NCBI RefSeq assembly: GCF_048594095.1 | Contig: NC_132821.1 | Span: 34,705,585 to 34,769,584, forward strand | Reading direction: 5' to 3' | DNA from: Paramormyrops kingsleyae | Taxonomy: Eukaryota; Chordata; Actinopteri; Osteoglossiformes; Mormyridae | Length of the DNA stretch: 64,000 bases | Shown: piece by piece, positions 43,198 to 56,561 of the stretch | How positions within the stretch are numbered: the stretch's first letter is position 1 | Layout: each line of letters opens with the position of its first letter | The notes under the pieces: generated by a model | The model's database searches: none | The model's input: the letters and a program-made list of their open reading frames with translations, nothing else | Told to the model about the DNA's origin: nothing | Translations under genes and position numbers: made by a program

Positions 43198-45471
43198 TAA
43201 ATGGAAGAATTCGGTATTATTAATAGTACCAGACTTTTCTTATCCATCCACCCGTCCATCTTCTAACTACCTATCCTGGTCGTCTTACTCGCATATCCGA
43301 GGCATTAAATTGCACAAGGCTGGGGTTGTGTTATAAAAATAAAGACGTAACAACTATTACAGTTATGATACTGCATATATGATGATACAGAATAAATGAT
43401 ATTGCTAAAAATGCCTTCTTAGTCTTGCACAAGCAAATTCTCCTTTATCTGTTAATTTCATACACCTGATTTTTTGAGTTACAGATCCTAGTAATATACA
43501 TATAAAATCAAAACATACACTGTTTACAATTTTGCTTATTTTGATTGTGCATCAGCCTGTTGTCTAATGTTACTATGTGAGCTAATTGTTGACATCACAG
43601 CTTTGGTTGTAGCATCATTAATCCAGTAAAATTACTAAAAGCAGCTAAAGATACGAGAAGAGGACTTACAGACAGAATTGACTGTCTGTGCTTGATTGAT
43701 GGATAATTTATTGATGGATAATTCTGGGGAAATGTTCCTTAGTCCTGTAGTAAGGGTGTACAGAAAAGCAGGCAGCACACATAACAAAGGATAAAGCAGA
43801 ATAAGTAGCATACAGATACAATGAACAAAAGAGAAACAACAAGAGATGTGGTGAAAATGAAGAAGTCAAGAGATGCAACAGAGAGGTGAGGAATGAAGGG
43901 TGTGACTCTAGATTGAAAATCTCCCGGAAACAAATCTGTAGCCAGAGTTTAACAGGAAGACGGATGCTACTGGCATTAACAGCTAGTGGTGTCACGAGAA
44001 CGGGGACTCGTGAATGCAAGGAAGATGCCGCTAAGAGGCCTGGCTTCTGTCCCCAGAACCTTCTGGAATCTCAGCACTGCCAAAGGACGTGAGGCATCCG
44101 AACAACTTCCCCCGAGTTTGACCGAGAAGCCATTTTCCCGTCACCGGGCAGATTTCTGTGGATGCTCCCAGGTCACATATCACTGCAGCAAGCATGAGGA
44201 TAAATATTCATCTGCTTTAAGAAACTGACATCATCTACCCTGATCCTAGTGCATAAACCATCTGTAAAGCAGAGATCACATGTAAGATATATATATATAT
44301 AAAGGCTACTAAAAATATTCATGAATTAAGAAACGTACTAATTCTGGTACAAAAAGACCTGCATTCATCTAGTAACACTTTATTACCAGCTGACTACACT
44401 ATTGTCTCAGTCATAAGTGTGATGAAACACATGCACTCTACACAATCAGACCTGCTGCTGAAATTAACTTGTAAGACGTGGGCAAGGGTGGTTTAACAGA
44501 TCAAGTTCTTAAAAAGCTTAGCCATCTGGCATCAGGTAGGTGTGTTAGATTATTGTAACTCCCCTTATTTCCAATCAAAAGACCCGCCATCGTAATAAGT
44601 ATTTATGTGTCAACAGCCAGAGACCCTTAAGTTCACCTCTTCAGTCAGTGAATGCTGACTATTATTTCACACGCCAGTTAAACAAAACCCTTTTTACACC
44701 GAGTGATACGTAAGCCAGAGATATGAAGTGACACGGATGATAAATTGCCCAAGAGTAACAGTTTTCCTAAGCTGTTCTAGCACCTTCTTGACAATCCCGT
44801 ACATATGGTGCTCGATTATTTACCCAGTGCCAAAGTAAAAGTCAGTTCACATGTCGTGTCCTGTTTTCTGTATTAAGCTGACACAGCGAACAATGGAGAT
44901 TCCTGGCAACAGCATGACTGTAATTCATTGACTTGCATCCAGTTAATTATTCATTTCATTGCTGATACTAAGGTCGTGCAAGCTTGTAAACATAAGGAAA
45001 AAATGTTGACATTTCTTCGAAGAATTTTAACGATCACTAAATAATCTGGATAAACAGAAATTAAAACATAGCCCCACAGATGAAACAGCTCATCTTTTTT
45101 AGCAAGGAGCAGCTCTGTCAAGGCCTGAGGGCATGTCATCCCTAAACAGATTAAACATAGCGCTATGTCTTCCTCTTTGCCTTAGCGAACAAGCAACTAT
45201 TTTACAAATGCCCTTACGAAATAAACACCTTGCTCGTGTTAAGTAAAGGACCCAGGATTCAAAAAACACACAAAAGGACGTACTGAAGAGCACGAGCGAA
45301 TTCAGGCGTGGGAAGGGCTACGGCAGTGTGAGGGATGATAGGGATCATAGCGTTACTATTACAATTGATCCTCTGTTATCAGCTATACAGCAAGGGATAG
45401 TCAATTCGAAAATGAAATTATAATAAATAAATTAGAAAATTTTAAAGCAGTTTATCTGAGCAATAAGTTTA
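43198..45471. other. mostly unique tract, no gene seen
   Basis: A piece of the dispersed repeat (TTATCCATCCACCCGTCCAT) lies near 43240. A (TA) run lies at 44286-44302. Nothing else recognised in 2.3 kb. Confidence 0.45.
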
Positions 45472-45473
45472 TA

Positions 45474-45832
45474 CAGTCACCCCTCCAGATAACAAATTTG
45501 ACATTCGTGGTTTCAGTTATTTGCAGGATGGCCATGAATACTTAAATGGTAATATTTTTGGAGCTAGCTGAAAAATTGTATAAACTAGCAAGACGATGCG
45601 CAAGCCAAAAAAATATAAATAATACTGAAAATGAATTGTATCACATAAAATAATATAATATATAATTATTAGTGTTATTTACTATAGATCAGTTAAATAG
45701 ACTTTATGTTATCGGTCAGGCTAGTTATGGTTTGAGATTAGGGAACCCACGTAGTGCTTGTGAATTTTCACATTTGCGAGGATCTGCTGCCCCTAACCCT
45801 TTCGATTGTGAAGGAGTAACTGTATTTGTTCA
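45474..45832. mobile_element. Tigger-like MITE
   Basis: Ends CAGTCACCCCTCCAGATAAC and complement CAGTTACTCCTTCACAATCG, alike over the first 14 bases with few changes. TA on both sides (45472-45473, 45833-45834). TTTGCGAGGATCTGCTGCCC near the right end is typical of pogo/Tigger termini. 359 bp, no transposase. Confidence 0.75.
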
Positions 45833-45834
45833 GA

Positions 45835-46445
45835 GAACAAACAAACAAAAAAAAACTATTTATAACATAAGCAGGTTTACAGTAACAATTAAATCTAACA
45901 AGAATTTCTTCTGTTCTCCAAATAGTTACTGATATCTAGTTGGATGGCTAGATGAACACCACTTTGGTTCCCAAACCTCTCTTCAGGGGCACCCCAGCCT
46001 TTCCTTGTATTCATTAAATTTCATCAGCAGCTCATTTAATTAATTAATTTAATTAGACAGATAACTCAGTGAGGTACTGATTAGCAAAACATGGCAACGC
46101 TAGAGGCTGAGTCAAGAAATACGGGGGGTGGTTGCTGCAAATACCGCGGTGAATTTAGGCCAGGTTTCCAACTGGATAAGCAGACGTAATTTCATAGTTT
46201 TAAACCAACATGAAATTCATTTAACACCAGCATGAATATCATTTAACACCAACATGAAGATCATTTTCTTTGACTGCCTGAGATTTTGCACAGTACTGTA
46301 TATAAACAAATTAATAGGATTTGCGATTGGTGCAAAAAATATAGAAAATTACTAATAAACAAGGAAAAGGAAGACTGAGTTAATATGAATAACTGGTCAT
46401 TTCCATAATTAATGGGTGGAATGGCCAGGAGTGTTTCTAGTCCAT
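45835..46445. other. unique tract, no gene seen
   Basis: No feature recognised. Confidence 0.5.
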
Positions 46446-46476
46446 TGGGCCCTTGAGCAAGGCCCTTAACCAGCAA
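46446..46476 (+). mobile_element. SINE fragment
   Basis: GGGCCCTTGAGCAAGGCCCT then TAACCAGCAATT is the central body of the window's tRNA-SINE. The rest is cut off by the hAT MITE next to it. Confidence 0.65.
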
Positions 46477-46478
46477 TT

Positions 46479-46610
46479 CAGGGGTGGGGAACCTGTTCCA
46501 CGGAGGGCCGGTGTAGGTGCGGGTTTTCGGGATGACTTCTCAATCAGCCAGCTTTTATTGGGGAGCCTGCTCCCACACCGGCCATCCGTCGACCAGGCTC
46601 CCCAACCCTG
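46479..46610. mobile_element. hAT MITE
   Basis: Left end CAGGGGTGGGGAACCTGTTC, right end complement CAGGGTTGGGGAGCCTGGTC. The inner sequence GGCCGGTGTAGGTGCGGG is mirrored by CCCACACCGGCC. No exact target duplication was found. 132 bp. Confidence 0.7.
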
Positions 46611-47866
46611 CTGCACCAGCCCTGCAAGCAGGTCCTCCAACTTCCAGGGAAAATTTGGAGGTTGGCGGCAGGATTGGTACCCCAGCTACCGGAAAAAACT
46701 TCACACTGTTCTATGCCATTCGAACTAGTGTGGTGCTGAGCTATCAGCCACTGCACAGCTGTGCTCGGGTTCTCTTCCCTAATGTGGTTCATCGTGTGGT
46801 GGGTGAGGTAACGCGCAGTAGCAGCATGCGTTCCTTACCTACCTCAACTCCTCCCTGATCAATGGGTAAACAACAAATTAACCAATCTGCTTCCTTTGCT
46901 CACCCAGGGTAATTTAAAATTAATCCCTGCCTCTACTAATACGTACATAATGCATGATTAATCTAAGGAATTTGCTGAAAGCTGTGTAATTGTTAAGGAC
47001 GAATAATCCAGTTTCCAGCTGGGGAGGGACTATGCTGTAGTAATGTATACGCTTAGGCCTAATCCTTCACCTGAGGTGCTAAAGAAATCGATTTTGGAGA
47101 GAAGCAGCTGACCGCCGGTATCCTCGTGTGTGTGATATACAAAGTGAGCCAGAAGACTCACGGCGGGACGGTGCGCAGGACGGCCTGACACCTCCATGCT
47201 GCCCACGGCTCTGCGGACGTGTGCAGAATTTCAGTGTTTTACCCACCTCTGACCAAACCCCTGCTTCCTCCCACGGTCCAAAAATGATTCCCGGGAATCG
47301 GTGTCTCCAGGTTACCTATAAGGTGAGAGGTTGCACAGAACATCACGCAGAAGGGGAACTGGCTGTTGAACGTTGCTTTGTATCCATAGGTCCATGCATA
47401 AAACATGAGTCCTTTTCAAGGCACAACTAATGGATTCCTTTTTATTGTTATTAAAAAGGAGGGATAAAAAAATAAAACCTCTGTTCTACAGTATTTGTTC
47501 CTACAATTACGGTTTGTTTAAAATTGCACCTGAAATTGAACTTCCCATTACAAAGTGACTAAATAAACAGCCAGTGCATGCTATTGGAAACAGTGGAAAA
47601 TTAAAAACTATACATTTGAGACTAACATGAGTGGTTTCTATGAGAATCTCAGTATTTGTTTGTTTGTTTAAGTTTGCTTAAGCAGTTAATACACCCATTC
47701 CCTTCCCTCCAGGCTGTTGGCCGCAACCCTGCATAAGGTACAGCTTGAAATTTAAAATCAAATAAAGGCATTTCAAACAGTACTCCATTTCTTACAAAGA
47801 ATTAACTCTCAAATCTAAAACGTCTGTTAAATGTTAAAAATCATAATAATATAAACACTGAACAAT
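46611..47866. other. unique tract, no gene seen
   Basis: No exon or repeat recognised; the part just after the MITE is moderately GC-rich. Confidence 0.5.
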
Positions 47867-47871
47867 AAGAC

Positions 47872-48504
47872 TGTTAAGGCACACCATGACAATCCATGGT
47901 TCGGCTTACAGACAGAAGGGATTTTATTGTTAACTGAACTCACAAAAATCAGAAACAAAAGGGACCATAGGGGGTCAAACAACGACAGCAGTGTAAAACA
48001 AGAATTAACAAAGGCTAAACTAACCATGAGGAAAAACTAGCAACAAACAAGCAGGAAACACAGGCAGGAAAACACACTGGAACAAATGCAATGAATGACT
48101 GAGGAACAGAGAAAGGACAGGTACACAAAACAAGGAACAGGTGAGAGCTGAACCACTTAACCAAACATTAAGGACTAGGGCAACAAGGAACCGGTGTGGG
48201 TCATTAACAATCCACAGGCACTAGAGAGTAGGAAACACTAAAAAACAAAAAAATTTAAGGAGTACAAGGCAACTACAAAACTGAACAAAGGATCTAAAAC
48301 ACAACAACAAGAACCAATACTAAAATACTAAAAAAAAAGAAGTACAACTAACATGGGGAATTCAAAACGAATCACTGATGTCCAACATAGTTGAGGCTGG
48401 TCAGCCTCAAACCCAAGGGTGTATGAATACCCAGAATGGGAGGACCAGTGACACCAGCTGGCCAAACAGGGAAACAACAGATTAGGCTGAGACTGATCCT
48501 GACA
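47872..48504 (-). mobile_element. solo LTR-like element
   Basis: 633 bp bounded by TGT...ACA (TGTTAAGG at the left, CCTGACA at the right on the plus strand). Exact 5-bp target duplication AAGAC at 47867-47871 and 48505-48509. On the minus strand an AATAAA lies about 60 bp before the end, as in an LTR R/U5 region, which sets the orientation. No internal coding region or second LTR nearby, so a solo LTR left by recombination is inferred. Confidence 0.75.
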
Positions 48505-48509
48505 AAGAC

Positions 48510-48939
48510 CAGTACATTGAATGATAACAAGTACAGAACATTATTTTATTATAATTCAAATTGCTCTTTGTATGGACCGCCAGCTTCGTCAGTTAATTAG
48601 TCCTTGATGGCGATCTACTGCTGAACGAATGCACTGTTCACCTTATGTGTGAGATGAGTAGACCTGCCACTGTCTGACAGCCGACCTTTCATTTACTGTG
48701 CAGTTCACTTTATCATGGTGGTCTATTTATATCGTAAACTGGGTGTCTGAGTGAACGGCTAATTTATTGGAAGGGGGTCTACATCCACAGATGCAGCCAT
48801 GGATATGGCATCATCCTTAATTCTTTTGAACGCATGAACGGATTAATTAATGAACGAATGAAGACACTGGAGAGACATGCACTGTAAGACATGATCTGTA
48901 CTGTGTAAAGCCTGCAGTCTGCCAGGATGGGGCAAGTAG
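48510..48939. other. unique spacer, no gene seen
   Basis: No feature recognised. Confidence 0.5.
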
Positions 48940-49160
48940 CAACCATTAATGTAATAACTACCGTTATGGTAATAACTGCCAATAACATAATGATTTTTCC
49001 ATTCTTAATGTAATAAAAGCTAATAATCTAATAACTTACCAATAATGTAACAAAATCAATCAAAACTTGATTACATGAGTGGCCAGTTATTACATTGAAT
49101 TTTATTACATTAAGAATGGGAAAATTATTACATTATTGGCAGTTATTACATTAACTGTAG
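48940..49160. mobile_element. AT-rich palindromic MITE
   Basis: Left arm ATGGTAATAACTGCCAATAA then CATTCTTAATGTAATAAAA; right arm TTTTATTACATTAAGAATGG then ATTGGCAGTTATTACATTA. The arms mirror over about 70 bp around a short centre. Edges uncertain. Confidence 0.8.
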
Positions 49161-49461
49161 CTATTCAGTAGGCCTTGGATTTCACCCCTTTCCTCCAATC
49201 AGAATCCCTTTCCCTGCATCATGTGACTGTACCCTCATCCCCGTCATCCAGCAGGGAGGTTCCCCCTCTGCCAGTCTCACACACGCTGGGCCCCGTGTTT
49301 GTCTTTGATCTCTGTTAGATCCAGGCCTGATTTAATGCTAGGGACAGCTGTGGATGAAATTGTGTGCTGTGAGCCTTTTTTAACACTGTAGTGCCTCAGT
49401 TCCATATCCAGCCAAACAGGATCAGACTACAAAGTGTATTTTGTACTTCAGTGTATTTTCC

Positions 49462-49560
49462 ATTCATCCACCCATCCATCTTCCAAAACTTTATCCAGTA
49501 CAGGGTCCCAGGGAGTCTGGAGCCTATCCCAGGCAGCCCAGTCCACAAGGCAAGGGAGAC
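49462..49560 (+). repeat. dispersed-repeat fragment
   Basis: CATTCATCCACCCATCCATC, then GGGAGTCTGGAGCCTATCCC, matches the left part of the CCATCCATTTTC repeat; no array formed here. Confidence 0.65.
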
Positions 49561-50927
49561 TGGGAAGCATGCCAGTCGCTCACTGGGCAGCCCTACATTC
49601 TGCGGAAGCTTGCTGTCTCGGAGTGTGCTGTATATCCCTACTGTGTGGTACTACAGTCATATACACTGGCTGTGCATTCAGTTCTAATGTTATGCTTTTG
49701 CTACCCAAAGCAGAGGTTTTGTGCAGAATATGATTCAGCAGTTAGCTCATCGTACCAGGAATCACCCACATCCAATACGGGTAATAAATAGAGGTTCTGC
49801 GTCATCTCTGGATGTGGGGACTTGTGAAGTATAGGTCCCTTCTGGGTCATCAGCAGCAGGCATCAGAGTGACTGAGGACACGGTGGCTTTACCTTCCGGC
49901 TCAATGTCAAGCTCTGCTGTGGGATACTAGAGTCAGGAAGGGGGTATGAAATGCTCAAATAGCCAATCAGCCAACTTCAGGTGTAGGAAAATATGTGGTT
50001 ATAGGGAAATGTTACCATAAGGTCCAGATACAAAATCTCCGTTGATTGAGCGATGTACTGTACCAATGCTGTGCAGCATTGTATTAATAAGCAATTTATT
50101 AAAGCAACAATCATTTCTCCTGGGGCCAGCAAAGATATATCTTATCTTTTCTTATCTTATCTTATTGCATCTTTTCTTATCGCATCTTATCGTCTTGAGA
50201 CAAGTTTTCCAACTGACTGCTTATTCAAACTTCTTTGATATTGTTCAAATCCAGAATAAGAAGACTATTTGAAACTAATACTTAGCAAGTTGGGCTAACA
50301 AGACATGAAAAGTTAAAGCCGGTATTAAAGATGCTTCATCATTTAGGTTCTGCTGATGTATGACCCATAATCAACATAACAGCAGGATCCAGGGGCAGAA
50401 GACAGAAGACCTCGGCTTCATCAAAGTGTGAGCGGGGGGCAAATTAAAAAATGTCTAAAAATAAGACTCAGGTGTGTCACACCTCAAACGTCTGAGTCAC
50501 CGATCACTTTACATCCGCAAATTAAAAACGACACGCGATGACACCGGTTCTCCTTCTCCACTGCCGCACCTGAAACCGCTGTGGATTCCAGAGACATCCG
50601 GCAGCTGTTGTGAAAATGACCTCGCAGCGTGCCGTTGGAGGAACGTCCTGCTGAAAAGCAGGAGCCGGGAGCTGGGATTCTCCGGGGATTCGGTGCAGTC
50701 CGCCATAGCCACAAGCCACAGTAGTTTAGAAAAGCACTGAACCATAACACAGCCCATTGCCTGCAGCCTCTGGTAACGAGATGATTTGAAAGCCTCGTCT
50801 TCAATCTTAGCTCCATTTTAGTTTAATAATAAAACGTTTAAAACCCAGATGTCGTCATCCAATCATAGAAAGAGAAAAATGTAGATCAAATACAAAACAT
50901 AGGAAGTAAATATGTTATAAAAGTAAT
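49561..50927. other. unique tract, no gene seen
   Basis: A TCTTA-rich simple stretch lies at 50140-50195. Open frames near 50474-50816 have no recognised domain. Confidence 0.5.
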
Positions 50928-51172
50928 GACACTTTATTGATCCCTGTAGGGAAATTCTGCTCTCACCTCCCCCATCTTGCTCTCCCTGACACACATGTAG
51001 GTGAGAGCGAGCTCCGCAGCAAAGAGCAGCCACCATAGCGGTGCCCATGGAGCTGGGGGGGGGGGTTAGGGCCTGGCTGAAGGGCCCACAGACATGTGAC
51101 TATTCTGCCAAGGCCGTGGCTCGAACCGGCAACCTTCTGATCATACGCACAGGGACTTAACGCTCCAAGACA
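50928..51172 (-). mobile_element. tRNA-derived SINE with TTTATTGATC tail
   Basis: Minus-strand layout as at 42958-43197: GATCAGAAGGTTGCCGGTTC (box B), CACATGTCTGTGGGCCCTTC, a C/G tract, then a tail whose plus-strand form is ACTTTATTGATCCCTGTAGG, common at teleost retroposon 3' ends. Confidence 0.75.
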
Positions 51173-51293
51173 AGTTCATACCAGTAAAAGTATGTCGATA
51201 CGACAGCATATGTTAATGAATTGGCAGGATTATGAACTTTTGTCAATAATTGCCTACAGCTCAAAGTTTTAGCGCTTCAAATCCCAAAACATG

Positions 51294-51958
51294 GGTAACA
51301 CTTTCTATGAATGCTATTGTCATGCCCCAGTCGTCCTGATCCTCCTGTGTGCCACGCCCCCCTCTCTACCTCGTGTGGACTCCCCCTGTTCCCAACTGTT
51401 CCTAGTCATGTTAATTACTGTGATGTATCTAAGTCTGTGTCGGTGTGCCTTTCGTTAGTCTAGTGTTTGTACTCCTAAGTGTGTTGATCCTGAATAAACC
51501 CCGTGTTCACCCGACTGCTAAATCCTGTGCCTGCTTCCCCACTCCGTGCCTGCTTGACACTATGTCTATAAGAATATTTGAACACATTCATAACACATTA
51601 TAATGCATTCATAAAGCATGGCTATAAATATTTATAAAAAGGTGAAATATTATAGCCATGGTCATTATGCATTATGAATTTGGTCCATCAGTCCATGGAT
51701 TACAATGTATTACCATGGGCGGAATAAGGTAGGTATAACAAATAAGGATGTTTTGTTATGCATTATGAAGGTATGAATCTATGGTGAATTATAGATGAGA
51801 GCTTCATTGGGACTTATGGAGTATTATGATCAACATTATAATGGCTTATGATTGTCAGTAGAAGACACTGTAATGCTTTATTAATTCTCATACTGATCAT
51901 TATAATGCATTATGAAGCTGTCTATAATGCATTATAGGTGACAGCTTCAAGTAAATGT
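51294..51958. mobile_element. AT-rich MITE (third copy) hosting an LTR
   Basis: GGTAACACTTTCTATGAATG at the left is identical to the left end at 31794. The body (CATTCATAAAGCATGGCTAT, TTATAATGCATTATGAAGC) follows that family. The right edge near AGTAAATGTTAGCG is degenerate. The LTR-like element at 51318 is inserted near its left end. Confidence 0.75.
51318..51559 (+). mobile_element. short solo LTR-like element
   Basis: 242 bp, TGTCATGCCC to GCTTGACA, so TG...CA with a short TGTCA/TGACA inverted end. Flanked by CTAT at 51314-51317 and 51560-51563. AATAAA lies about 65 bp before the end. No primer site or coding region can be tested in a solo element. A non-LTR origin is not excluded. Confidence 0.6.
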
Positions 51959-54900
51959 TAGCGAAATGTGTTTTCATTAGCACTGATGTGTTTTCTGCAT
52001 AAAGGAACAGCCACCCACACTTTTCCAAGGTCACCCTTCATCCTTTGTGTAGAAACAACGTATGCGAGTCATGCTCACATCACAGCATCTGCAGGACAGA
52101 TAATCTCCCGTCCATCTCTGATCCATTACAGATCATTTATCATCAGAATCTCGTTTCCGTTTCTTCCTCTCCACACTCCACACCGCACCCTTGACCACCC
52201 CTCACATTCCCTGCAGAAGCATAAGCGCCCTGGCATGCAGTAATTGGACGCTGATGCGATAAGTACCGCCCTAATCAGACCGCTTTGGGCTTGCCCTTTT
52301 ATTCCATCTCCTTTACGGGCTGCTGAATACAAGCCCTCATCCGAAGCATGCAAATACAGCATCGGTGAGTCCATTCCCCCATGCAGGCCGTTAGAGATTC
52401 CAATTTTAAAAATAATAATTAAGCATAGTTTCCCATCACTAGAAGGATCTCAACCTGGGCTCAAAGACGTCATGGCAGCAACCCCGTGAAAGATATCACC
52501 GTCTGTTTACTGTTAAGAGTATCACACTACCGCCGCCCTGGTGTCCACACCACATATTACACACTTCAAAGTCCAATAATATTAGGCTTTTAAAGCGTCT
52601 ATACATTGACCTCTAGAAAAATGTACTTAATTATTTATTTAATATTATAATAATTATTTAAGTCTTTAGTAACTCTATAGGCATTTACCTATCTAAATAA
52701 GTAAGTGATTTTAGTTTTTCACTGGAGCACTGATAAGCATTTTGTTAAATATATACAGCTGACAAATTTGGATACAATGTGGCCAGGCTTGAAAGGTCTG
52801 GCAGAAGATATACACATGTTAAATATGGGGGGGTTCTACAGATGTTCTGGGAAGTGCTATATATATACTGTATAATTAATCAAAGAGTGCTTTATAAGTG
52901 TAATGTAAAAATGGTGAATTAAATGAATATTGAAGGGTTGGTCTGATGGTTCTAAGACTGTCCTTGAATATAAGACTTTATTCATGAACGTAGTACATGT
53001 ATAATTTGCCTTGTGTTAAAATAGGTGATACTGGCTGGTTAACGAAGCATACAGCTGAACATGATGGCAAAACTGAAGGAAAAACAGACAAACGAAATGT
53101 ATGAGGAAACGGTGTTTACTGTCGGGTGCTGAAGGTTTACCAGCAACGACTGCTGGTGGCTATTAGAGCTTGTTTGTTTGCTTGTTTTGTTTGTAAGTTA
53201 GCACATTTCTTTGTATGGTTATTCACAGATTGCAGGAGACTTCACAAATAAACCCAGAAAGTATAAACCCCTCAATATAAGGGGGCACATTCATTTCAAA
53301 CTCACAAAATATACAAAACCTGTCCGTATAAGGGATTATATTTATCTGAATACACACTGAGTACAAGCATAGATCGTTTCTATTTCATAATGTCCTTAAA
53401 AACAAGATGCCCCAAAGTAATATATCCCAGTTGTGCTAAATTCTCACAGTATTTAAGTGCCTCTATTAAAACATCATTCATCAGGGCTGTGGTCTTTCAC
53501 GGGTCTGACGCGCTCTGTGTTCCGTGTGGACAGACGAGGGCTCGCAGTAGTTCTGCACATCTCCCCAAGACATGGCAGAGCCACCATCTAATTTCTGGAA
53601 GGTGTCTCCCATCTCATGACCTCTGTGGAAGGCAACTCAACGACCCCATGAGTGCCAGCGTTTCCATCACCTCACTCTGTCACCCAGCCATCGCTGGACA
53701 TCCACAGAGACAAGTGACAGCTGTGTCTACAATATCAAGAGCAAGAATTACAGATTTTTGTTTTAAACAGAAGATTCTATTACAGCTGTTAAAAGCTAAA
53801 CAAGACATAAAGTTATACCCAAAAATAAGCTTGATATTCTATGAAAATGGGTGGTACTGAGTATTATTACTATTTAATTTATATATTAAATTTTAGGATA
53901 AATATTATGTGTACCACAGCTTTGGAAAATATGATTTCTTATTGGTCTAGAGTTGTTATGTGGTTGTTGTCATTATTTCCGTGTAACTGTGCAGGTAGTT
54001 TCGGCAGCCTAATAACAGCTCTATAATAATGCATTTTAATGTTAACATAACATGTTAATATAATAACCTGTGTGTCTTTCTTCTCGTAAATAAGCAGTTA
54101 TTCTTATCAATAAAATTCCTTGGTTTCCAAAACGCAAGCGCCTGTCTGTTGACGGTTTCTATGGTAACTTAACAGACTTGCTGCTTCCAGTGAGCAGCCT
54201 GACCAGACGTCCCATCCGTACAGGGACTATATTTTTATTAAATGCTAATTGGAATAATTTCCTTCTGAAAAATCAACTGGTTTATTACATTATAATTTTT
54301 GTCCATTAGCAGTGGTATCAGTGGGAGCGACCAGTTTGAGGTGCGTTGTTACACGAAAATAATCAATTCCAACCAACTTGACGCAGGCTGCAGTACTCCA
54401 AGATGCCACTGATTGTTTTCATATAACTGCAGATGTGATTGTGCTTTATCCATAACGTAAACTATTATACGTCATCAAAGTATCATAAGGCCTTGATGGT
54501 AGAACACCGCCAATGCAGTGGCACAAAGTGTGTCACAAATCCTTCATAATATGTCACGTGAGGCTGTTATAATGTGTGACGTTCATAGTGTCGTACCATC
54601 AGAAGGCCTTCATGGTATTATGAGGTATCCTTAGGCCACAAGGCCCTTGTAGCATTTCAAGGCCTCCAATGGACAGCAGTACGAAAGCCTGGATAGTGTC
54701 ACCAAGGCCACAGCATGTTCACCTAATGTCCCTCTTAAACTTTCCCAAGATACTTTTATACTGAATGATCTATCATTAGGCACTTTCCTGAAACAACGAG
54801 CTAATGAGTTACAGAGTAGCAAAAAGAGATTATATCAATTAAGTACAGTAATCATAACTAGTATAATGTCTACACAGTGTATTCAAACACATGGCCAGAA

Positions 54901-56021
54901 TCAAGGAAGATAAGTAAGACCTGGGCAGGCAGACTGCTTTCATTCATTGGCAAGAATTGTATGGTTCCTGCATTTATTCCACAAAGAAATCCAGAATATG
55001 AAATGTAGGGTCAAGGTGCATCGGCTAGTTTATCGCTTCCCACGTCTCTCTTCCTCTCTGCCTCCACACCCAGGTAGACCTTTTATCTTTGTTTGGGGTT
55101 GTCAACAAGACTAGATACAAGATGACCTTTCGCCTCGGCATGAAGCTGAGCCGTGAGCGGCACAGACAATGAAGAATCAGACGCACGCAGCGGGCTTGCC
55201 TTTAGCGCAAGGACCGGGTATCGAGAAGGTCACCATGGAGACACGGTGTTCCGGAAACATCCGTCTATGAAGACAATGTTATGTTGTCGACTTTTGCTTT
55301 TTGTAACAGTTTTAAATTAATGAACGAGTGCTCATCTGCAATCCGGAAAAGCTACACAATCTTCAGTTTGTTCAAATGGAAGCTATCAGATTCCCACAGA
55401 GGTAATGTTTAGAAACATGGCCTTATCATAATCTGGCATTGTTTATGGACTAATCAGAGATAATGGCAACTCTCTGGAATGGTCTCAGTCACGTGAGGGC
55501 CTCGCCTTCTAAGAGATTCCGGGATAGACCGCGCACTCAGCTGAAATTACAGTTATTTGAGGCAACAAAGAATACAATTATCTCCATACACCCTGGGCTT
55601 CGAGAATCACCTGGTCTGGCTTGTCATCTATAATTTGAAAATGCAATTATCAGTAGAAAAGCAAGAGTTGTGATATTTACCTCGAGTGCTGTTTTCCCAA
55701 ACGAAGCAAATTGATCATTGTGGCTGTCCTACAGCCTCCTACCATTTCAGCATCCAAAATGGTTTAATATTTGAATCAGGTGACAACCAAGATCACTGAG
55801 AAACTGAAGAGAGCAAACCACAAACAGAAGCCAAAAACTCAGAGCTTAGGAAGCAGACGTGTCTAAACCCGTGTCTCCTATACTTATTAAAGCAGTATTT
55901 CTTTAGGTACAGGTTTAATTTCATGCATAGCAAATACCCTATAAGTTTGTGATACAAGGTCAAGATACATTCATACTGTCCTGGGAGGTAGTGATAATGA
56001 AAGCTATATAGTGCAAATAGT
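51959..56021. other. long unique tract, no gene seen
   Basis: About 4 kb, the largest stretch without arrays or clear transposons. The open frame at 53390-53860 (156 codons) has no recognised domain. A weak inverted pair lies at 54480-54635. Confidence 0.45.
54480..54635. repeat. imperfect inverted repeat
   Basis: TCATAAGGCCTTGATGGTA at the left and the complement of TACCATCAGAAGGCCTTCAT at the right, with an extra block near TGGTATTATGA. Could be an old MITE; no target duplication was seen. Confidence 0.4.
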
Positions 56022-56107
56022 ATATTTATATTATTATATTATATTATATTATATTATATTATATTACATTACATTACATTATATTATATTATATTATATT
56101 ATATTAT
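56022..56107. repeat. TATAT microsatellite
   Basis: About 17 copies of TATAT, with three ACATT-type units in the middle (around 56063-56080). Confidence 0.95.
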
Positions 56108-56561
56108 TAGGAGAGGCTCCAGGCTCTCGTGCTCAGCAGTTAGGGAAGATGGGTGGTTAAATCTGTAGAAAACAGGTTAAAGACGCTATACATAAAGCAC
56201 ACAATATGCAGTGGTACCAACTTGCTCCATCTGTATGATATCCAGGAAAGAAGGAAGTTGTAATTGCTCACCTCCTGGTAAATATTTAGCCAGTTATGCC
56301 CATATAGAATGTAGTTGAATTGAAAGCAGCGCAGTGTCATGTCCTAAAAACTTCACATAACATGACGGGTGGGGGGGTGGCAGTGTGACTAATACAGTGA
56401 CTTCTGCTCCATGTGACGGTTTAGTCACGCCTGGCTTTCTTCCCACTCCAGATTTTTCCAGATGGCACTCAATGGGACTATCTCAATGCTAATTGCACTC
56501 AGCTCTTGGTACTGATGAAGCTGCACGGCACACAAACTTGGTGTGCCGCTGGATGAGAAAC
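56108..56561. other. unique spacer, no gene seen
   Basis: No feature recognised. Confidence 0.5.

Noticed and set aside
53390..53860. 156-codon open frame
   Set aside because: No recognised motif; not supported by neighbours.
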